A stretch of 64,000 bases of DNA. It comes from Janthinobacterium sp051380735. GTDB lineage: Bacteria; Pseudomonadota; Gammaproteobacteria; Burkholderiales; Burkholderiaceae_D. Made by a program: the position numbers and the translations under genes. A model generated the notes under the pieces. It was given only the letters and a program-made list of their open reading frames with translations, ran no database searches and had not been told where the DNA came from. Location: positions 496,001 to 560,000 of the forward strand of contig NZ_JBNYXQ010000002.1 of the NCBI RefSeq assembly GCF_051380735.1. The letters run 5' to 3'. The first letter of the stretch is position 1. The number at the start of each line of letters is the position of its first letter. Shown piece by piece: positions 60,247-64,000 of the stretch.

Positions 60247-60920
60247 TATTTGCCCACCACGCTGGCCAGCTCTGCGCGCATGGCGTCGATCACTGCTTTA
60301 TAGTCAGGCTTGCCGAAGATGGCCGAGCCGGCGACAAAGGTGTCGGCGCCGGCTGCTGCTGCTGCTGCGATATTGTCGATCTTGATGCCGCCATCGACTT
60401 CGAGCATGATGTCGCGGCCCGATTCATCGATCATGCGGCGCGCTTCGGCGATTTTTTTCAACGCTTGTGGAATGAAGGACTGGCCGCCGAAACCGGGGTT
60501 GACCGACATGATCAGGATGATGTCGATCTTGTCCATCACGTGTTCCAGGTAGTGCAGCGGCGTGCCCGGGTTGAAGACCAGGCCGGCCTTGCAGCCGTTG
60601 TCGCGGATCAGCTGCAGCGAGCGGTCCAGGTGTTCCGACGCTTCCGGGTGGAAGGTGATGATGTTCGCACCGGCTTTGGCGAAATCCGGGATAATGCGAT
60701 CGACAGGCTTGACCATCAGGTGCACGTCAATGGGCACTTGCACATGCGGGCGGATGGCTTCGCACACCAGCGGGCCGATCGTCAGGTTTGGCACATAATG
60801 GTTATCCATCACGTCGAAGTGAATGATGTCGGCGCCGGCGGTGACGACGTTGCGTACTTCCTCGCCCAGGCGGGCGAAGTCGGCGGACAGGATGCTGGGA
60901 GCGATGCGAAATGATGTCAT
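60246..60920 (-). CDS. rpe: Ribulose-phosphate 3-epimerase
   Basis: A 224-residue TIM-barrel enzyme of the pentose phosphate pathway. Signatures: APSILSADFARLGEE, the metal-binding HFDVMDNHYVPNLTIGP, DVHLMV, and MSVNPGFGGQSFIP, then LEVDGGI. The ATG at 60920 gives the standard N-terminus MTSFRIAPS. Head of the rpe-gph unit; divergent from apaG. Confidence 0.96.
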   Translation of the reverse strand: MTSFRIAPSILSADFARLGEEVRNVVTAGADIIHFDVMDNHYVPNLTIGPLVCEAIRPHVQVPIDVHLMVKPVDRIIPDFAKAGANIITFHPEASEHLDRSLQLIRDNGCKAGLVFNPGTPLHYLEHVMDKIDIILIMSVNPGFGGQSFIPQALKKIAEARRMIDESGRDIMLEVDGGIKIDNIAAAAAAGADTFVAGSAIFGKPDYKAVIDAMRAELASVVGK

Positions 60921-61068
60921 GGTGATCAGGGCCAAAGGGTAGAAGATGCAAAGTTGCGCTATTTTACGCTTGACGCCGTTGCCATGTCCTTTAGAAACAC
61001 AGAATACCTCTTGCGCACCAGCCGGCAAGGCGGTGGCGCGACACCTCATGAACCAGACAAGGACGACG

Positions 61069-61443
61069 ATGGCGACTTATGAATTTACGGTAACGGTCAA
61101 GACACAGTATTTGCCCGATCAATCGGCACCCGACCAGGGCCGCCACGTATTCAGCTACACCATCCGCGTGGTCAACAGCGGCACGGTCGGCGCGCAACTG
61201 ATTTCGCGCCACTGGGTGATCACGGACGCCAACAACAAGGTGGAGGAAGTGCGTGGCCTGGGCGCCGTCGGCCACCAGCCGCTGCTGCAGCCGGGCGAAC
61301 AGTTTGAATACACCAGCGGCACCGTGCTGGCCACGCCGCAAGGCACGATGCTGGGCGAGTATTTCTGCGTGGCCGAAGATGGTCACCGTTTCGAGGCGCA
61401 GATTCCCGAGTTCGTGTTGTCGCTGCCGCGCACACTGCACTAA
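61069..61443 (+). CDS. apaG: ApaG
   Basis: A 124-residue single fibronectin-III-like domain protein, the usual length for ApaG (Co2+/Mg2+ efflux-associated; biochemical role unsettled). The family core is FSYTIRVVNSGTVGAQLISRHWVITDANNKVEEVRG, with GEYFCVAEDGHRFEAQIPEF near the end. AAGGACGACG precedes the ATG at 61069; an ATG seven codons earlier is possible. Divergent from rpe. Confidence 0.94.
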   Translation: MATYEFTVTVKTQYLPDQSAPDQGRHVFSYTIRVVNSGTVGAQLISRHWVITDANNKVEEVRGLGAVGHQPLLQPGEQFEYTSGTVLATPQGTMLGEYFCVAEDGHRFEAQIPEFVLSLPRTLH

Positions 61444-61453
61444 ACTACCGCGC

Positions 61454-61600
61454 TTATTTCAATTTTTCGGTGGCGTCCTTGTCGGTTGCCACCTGTTTCT
61501 GCGTTGGCGGCGTGCGATTCTTGCCCGCATACATGGTCCACCAGACGATGAACGCCAGCAGGAAGAACGCCACCATCGCTTCAATTACCAAGATCCACAT
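61454..61600 (-). CDS. 48-residue single-pass membrane protein
   Basis: A short gene: one membrane helix at the N-terminus (ILVIEAMVAFFLLAFIVWWT), then a polar tail (KNRTPPTQKQVATDKDATEK). GGAGAGCGT precedes the ATG, a good ribosome site. Its ATG is only 10 bp from the oppositely directed mltA start, so the mltA promoter or readthrough transcript must cross this gene. The family is unnamed; the clean helix, start signal and stop support a real gene. Confidence 0.72.
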   Translation of the reverse strand: MWILVIEAMVAFFLLAFIVWWTMYAGKNRTPPTQKQVATDKDATEKLK

Positions 61601-61610
61601 ACGCTCTCCT

Positions 61611-62831
61611 ATGTCTTTACGCCTCAGTCTACTCGTTTCAAGCGTCGCCGTCGCGCTGGCGTTATCTGCCTGTACCAGCACGGCGCCGCTGAAGCCCGCG
61701 CCCGCCAGGCCGCCGGCCATTACGCCATCTGTCGTCAAGCCGGTGCCTGCCAAACCGGCCGCGCCTGACGCCAGCGACGTCCAGGCGCCCACTTTTGTGC
61801 CGGTCAGCTTTGCCGCCTTGCCCGGCTGGGGTCGCGACGACGTGCGTGCGGCCTGGCCCGCCTTCATGGCCTCGTGCGGCGTGCTGGTCAAGCGGCCCGA
61901 CTGGAAGGAGCCGTGCACGATCGCGCGCCAGGTCAATGCCGACAGCGATCAGGCGATTCGCCAGTTCTTCGAAGCGTTTTTCGTGCCGAACCAGATAGTC
62001 GCCGCCGATGGCGCCAGTTCCGGCCTGGTGACAGGCTATTACGAACCGCTGTTGCATGGCGCGCGCAAACGTGGCGGGCCGTACCAGACACCGCTGTACA
62101 AGGTGCCGGACGACCTGGTGTCGGTGGATTTGTCCAGTGTGTATCCCGAGCTGAAAAACATGCGCTTGCGCGGCAAGCTGGTCGGCAAGAAAGTAGTGCC
62201 GTATGCCACCCGTGCCGAGATCGAGCGCGCCCCGGCAATGGCTGGCAAGGAGCTGATGTGGGTCGACGACGAGGTGGAAGCGTTTTTCCTGCAGGTGCAA
62301 GGCAGCGGCAGGGTGCAGCTGACCGATACCCAGGAAACCGTGCGCCTTGCCTATGCGGATCAGAATGGCCACCCCTACCAGTCGATCGGCCGCTACCTGG
62401 TCGACAAGGGTGAATTGACCATGAGCCAGGCGTCTGCGCAGGGCATCAAGGCCTGGATCGCCGGTCACCCGACGCGCAAGGATGAGCTGTTCAACGCCAA
62501 TCCCAGCTATGTGTTCTTCAAGGAAGAGCGCTTGCCGGACCCGAAAGTGGGGCCGAAAGGCGCGCTGGGCGTACCGCTCACGCCGCAGCGCTCGGTTGCC
62601 ATCGACTCACGCTACGTGCCGCTGGGCGTGCCCGTGTTTTTATCGACCACGCAGGCCAACAGCGATATCCCGATGCAGCGCCTGGTGATGGCGCAGGACA
62701 CGGGCGGCGCCATCCGCGGGCCGATCCGGGTTGACTATTTCTTTGGCTTTGGTGCGGAAGCGGCCGAAAACGCAGGCCGCATGAAGCAGAGCGGCATGGT
62801 GTGGGTGCTGCTGCCGAAGCAGCCGCACTAG
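61611..62831 (+). CDS. mltA: Membrane-bound lytic murein transglycosylase A
   Basis: A 406-residue outer-membrane lipoprotein. Signal with lipobox LSAC at about residues 17-20, a Pro/Ala-rich linker, then the MltA domain (SGLVTGYYEPLLHGARKR) and the C-terminal 3D domain with its conserved aspartates (RLVMAQDTGGAIRGPIRVDYFFG), the last Asp being the catalytic acid region. It cleaves the MurNAc-GlcNAc bond forming 1,6-anhydro products. Start at 61611. Confidence 0.94.
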   Translation: MSLRLSLLVSSVAVALALSACTSTAPLKPAPARPPAITPSVVKPVPAKPAAPDASDVQAPTFVPVSFAALPGWGRDDVRAAWPAFMASCGVLVKRPDWKEPCTIARQVNADSDQAIRQFFEAFFVPNQIVAADGASSGLVTGYYEPLLHGARKRGGPYQTPLYKVPDDLVSVDLSSVYPELKNMRLRGKLVGKKVVPYATRAEIERAPAMAGKELMWVDDEVEAFFLQVQGSGRVQLTDTQETVRLAYADQNGHPYQSIGRYLVDKGELTMSQASAQGIKAWIAGHPTRKDELFNANPSYVFFKEERLPDPKVGPKGALGVPLTPQRSVAIDSRYVPLGVPVFLSTTQANSDIPMQRLVMAQDTGGAIRGPIRVDYFFGFGAEAAENAGRMKQSGMVWVLLPKQPH

Positions 62832-62841
62832 TGGCTCTTGC

Positions 62842-63279
62842 TTAACGCAATACCATCACCGGTAAATGCGTGTGGGCCAGCACTTTTTGCGTTTCGCTGC
62901 CCACAAACAGCTTGTTGAGACCCTTGCGGCCATGCGAGGCCATCAGGATGATGTCGCACTGACACGCTTGCGCCGTATTGACGATTTCTTCATGCGGGCT
63001 CGGCGACACGGCGACCACGCCTTCAAACGCGACGTTGGCGGCGCGTGCGGCCTCGCCGATTTTATCGACTGCGTGCTGCGCCGATTCATTCATCTGTTGC
63101 TCGTACAGGCTGGCGTCTAGCACGATGCCGCCGTCGGCCATCGGCGAAAACGGAAACGGTTGCACCACGCTCAGGACCACCAGCTTGGCCTGGTTCAGTT
63201 TGGCAAATGCGATGGCGGTCTGGGCAGCCTGGTCAGACAAGGGGGAACCGTCAGTCGGAAATAAGATCGATGTAAACAT
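62842..63279 (-). CDS. Universal stress protein (UspA family)
   Basis: A 145-residue single USP domain: start MFTSILFPTDGSPLSDQAA, and the nucleotide loop near the end ASHGRKGLNKLFVGSETQKVL, consistent with an ATP-binding type. Cytosolic stress-survival protein; the partner is unknown. The stop is 11 bp from the convergent mltA end. Single gene with AGGGAGC before the ATG. Confidence 0.92.
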   Translation of the reverse strand: MFTSILFPTDGSPLSDQAAQTAIAFAKLNQAKLVVLSVVQPFPFSPMADGGIVLDASLYEQQMNESAQHAVDKIGEAARAANVAFEGVVAVSPSPHEEIVNTAQACQCDIILMASHGRKGLNKLFVGSETQKVLAHTHLPVMVLR

Positions 63280-63484
63280 TGCGTGCTCCCTGATAATAAT
63301 TGGACAGCTTATGGATTTACCTCAGGCAAAACTTTGATGCAGATCAAAGTTGCCATGCTTCGCTGGCAATAGCTTCGCCGAGGCACGTTTCCAGTGTAAG
63401 CATGTTTGCCGAGTTATGCCGCAACGCTGCCCAGCTCTGCCATTAGCCGCTACAATCGCGAGTACCCCCAAGCGAGGAGACACC

Positions 63485-64000
63485 ATGCACTATGAAGATC
63501 TGATCATTGAAATCCAGGACAAAGTCGCGCTGATACGCCTGAATCGCCCCAAGGCGCTGAATGCCCTGAACGAGCGCATGATGAACGAACTGGGCGACGC
63601 GCTGCTCAAGTTCGACGCCGACGACAGCATCGGCTGCATCGTGCTGACCGGCAGTGAGAAAGCGTTTGCCGCCGGTGCCGACATCGCCGCCATGGCCGAC
63701 TACACCTATCCCGACACGTTTACGCAAGGCTATATCAGCCGCAACTGGGAGCATATCCTGCGCGTGCGCAAACCGGTGGTCGGTGCGGTGGCCGGCTATG
63801 CGCTGGGCGGCGGGTGCGAACTGGCCATGATGTGCGACTTTTTGATCGCCGCCGACAGCGCCAAATTCGGCCAGCCGGAAATCAAGGTCGGCGTCACGCC
63901 AGGCGCGGGTGGTACGCAGCGTTTGCCGCGCGCCATTGGCAAGGCCAAGGCGATGGACTTGCTGCTGACGGCGCGCACCATCGATGCTGCCGAAGCAGAA
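63485..64000 (+). CDS. Enoyl-CoA hydratase, partial (3' end outside window)
   Basis: 172 codons of a classical hydratase. It has GSEKAFAAGADIAAM (oxyanion hole), GGGCELAMMCD with the first catalytic Glu, and GQPEIKVGVTPGAGGTQRLPR with the second Glu, so hydration of trans-2-enoyl-CoA is expected. GCGAGGAGA precedes the ATG. It contrasts with the crotonase at 5093, where both glutamates are lost. The last third lies beyond the window edge. Confidence 0.93.
   Translation, partial: MHYEDLIIEIQDKVALIRLNRPKALNALNERMMNELGDALLKFDADDSIGCIVLTGSEKAFAAGADIAAMADYTYPDTFTQGYISRNWEHILRVRKPVVGAVAGYALGGGCELAMMCDFLIAADSAKFGQPEIKVGVTPGAGGTQRLPRAIGKAKAMDLLLTARTIDAAEAE

Noticed and set aside
61454..61936. A 160-codon minus-strand protein spanning the start of mltA.
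   Set aside because: Only the last 48 codons have a ribosome site and protein-like sequence; the upstream part is antisense to the mltA signal and linker.

Overview
The window is a GC-rich chromosomal segment of a betaproteobacterium, most likely an Oxalobacteraceae member (Janthinobacterium/Duganella/Massilia type). I infer this from protein flavour and from the Burkholderiales-like runs rpe-gph-trpE, trpG-trpD-trpC and apaG...mltA; no 16S gene is present. Most of it is ordinary chromosome with several accessory patches.

Region by region. 1-12.3 kb: MazG-like pyrophosphohydrolase, cytochrome P450 with a divergent AraC regulator, three tandem AIM24 genes, an enoyl-CoA hydratase-like gene coupled to an Fpg/Nei glycosylase, a GIN-domain protein, a flavin reductase, then a compact AT-richer cassette (leaderless M74-type murein endopeptidase plus two paralogous exported proteins and a decayed third copy), a DUF819 membrane protein and TrhP. 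12.4-20.8 kb: a Fur-box promoter, FecI-type sigma factor, FecR, an IS1595-type insertion with target duplication, a TonB-dependent receptor with an STN domain and an M16 zinc protease. Together these look like a protease-linked TonB import system.

20.8-31.3 kb: DUF2256 plus DASH cryptochrome, an outer-membrane MetA-like protein, a chemoreceptor, tRNA-Phe, a DUF3300 lipoprotein, a GGDEF-EAL protein and PsiF. 31.5-35.1 kb: DUF2058 and an unrecognised three-gene operon. 35.2-39.3 kb: a probable light or photo-oxidative-stress regulon (MerR, renalase-like FAD enzyme, SDR, FAS1 protein, DUF3429). Its promoters share CGGTTCA direct repeats at 11-bp spacing. 39.4-40.4 kb: an 890-bp cassette holding only a zeta-type kinase and its small partner, between 50-bp repeats made of the 3' part of tRNA-Phe.

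40.5-48.6 kb: a truncated S41-like protease pseudogene running in frame into a UbiH-family hydroxylase, DsbC, an IorA-like iron-sulfur subunit with MocA but no large subunit, an M61 peptidase and a diguanylate cyclase. 48.6-61 kb (minus strand): rpe-gph, a trp attenuator with a four-tryptophan leader peptide, trpE, then a two-component system, two secreted proteins, an ArsB-like carrier and an MFS carrier, then trpG-trpD-trpC. The end holds apaG, a 48-residue membrane protein divergent from mltA, a universal stress protein and the start of a canonical enoyl-CoA hydratase.
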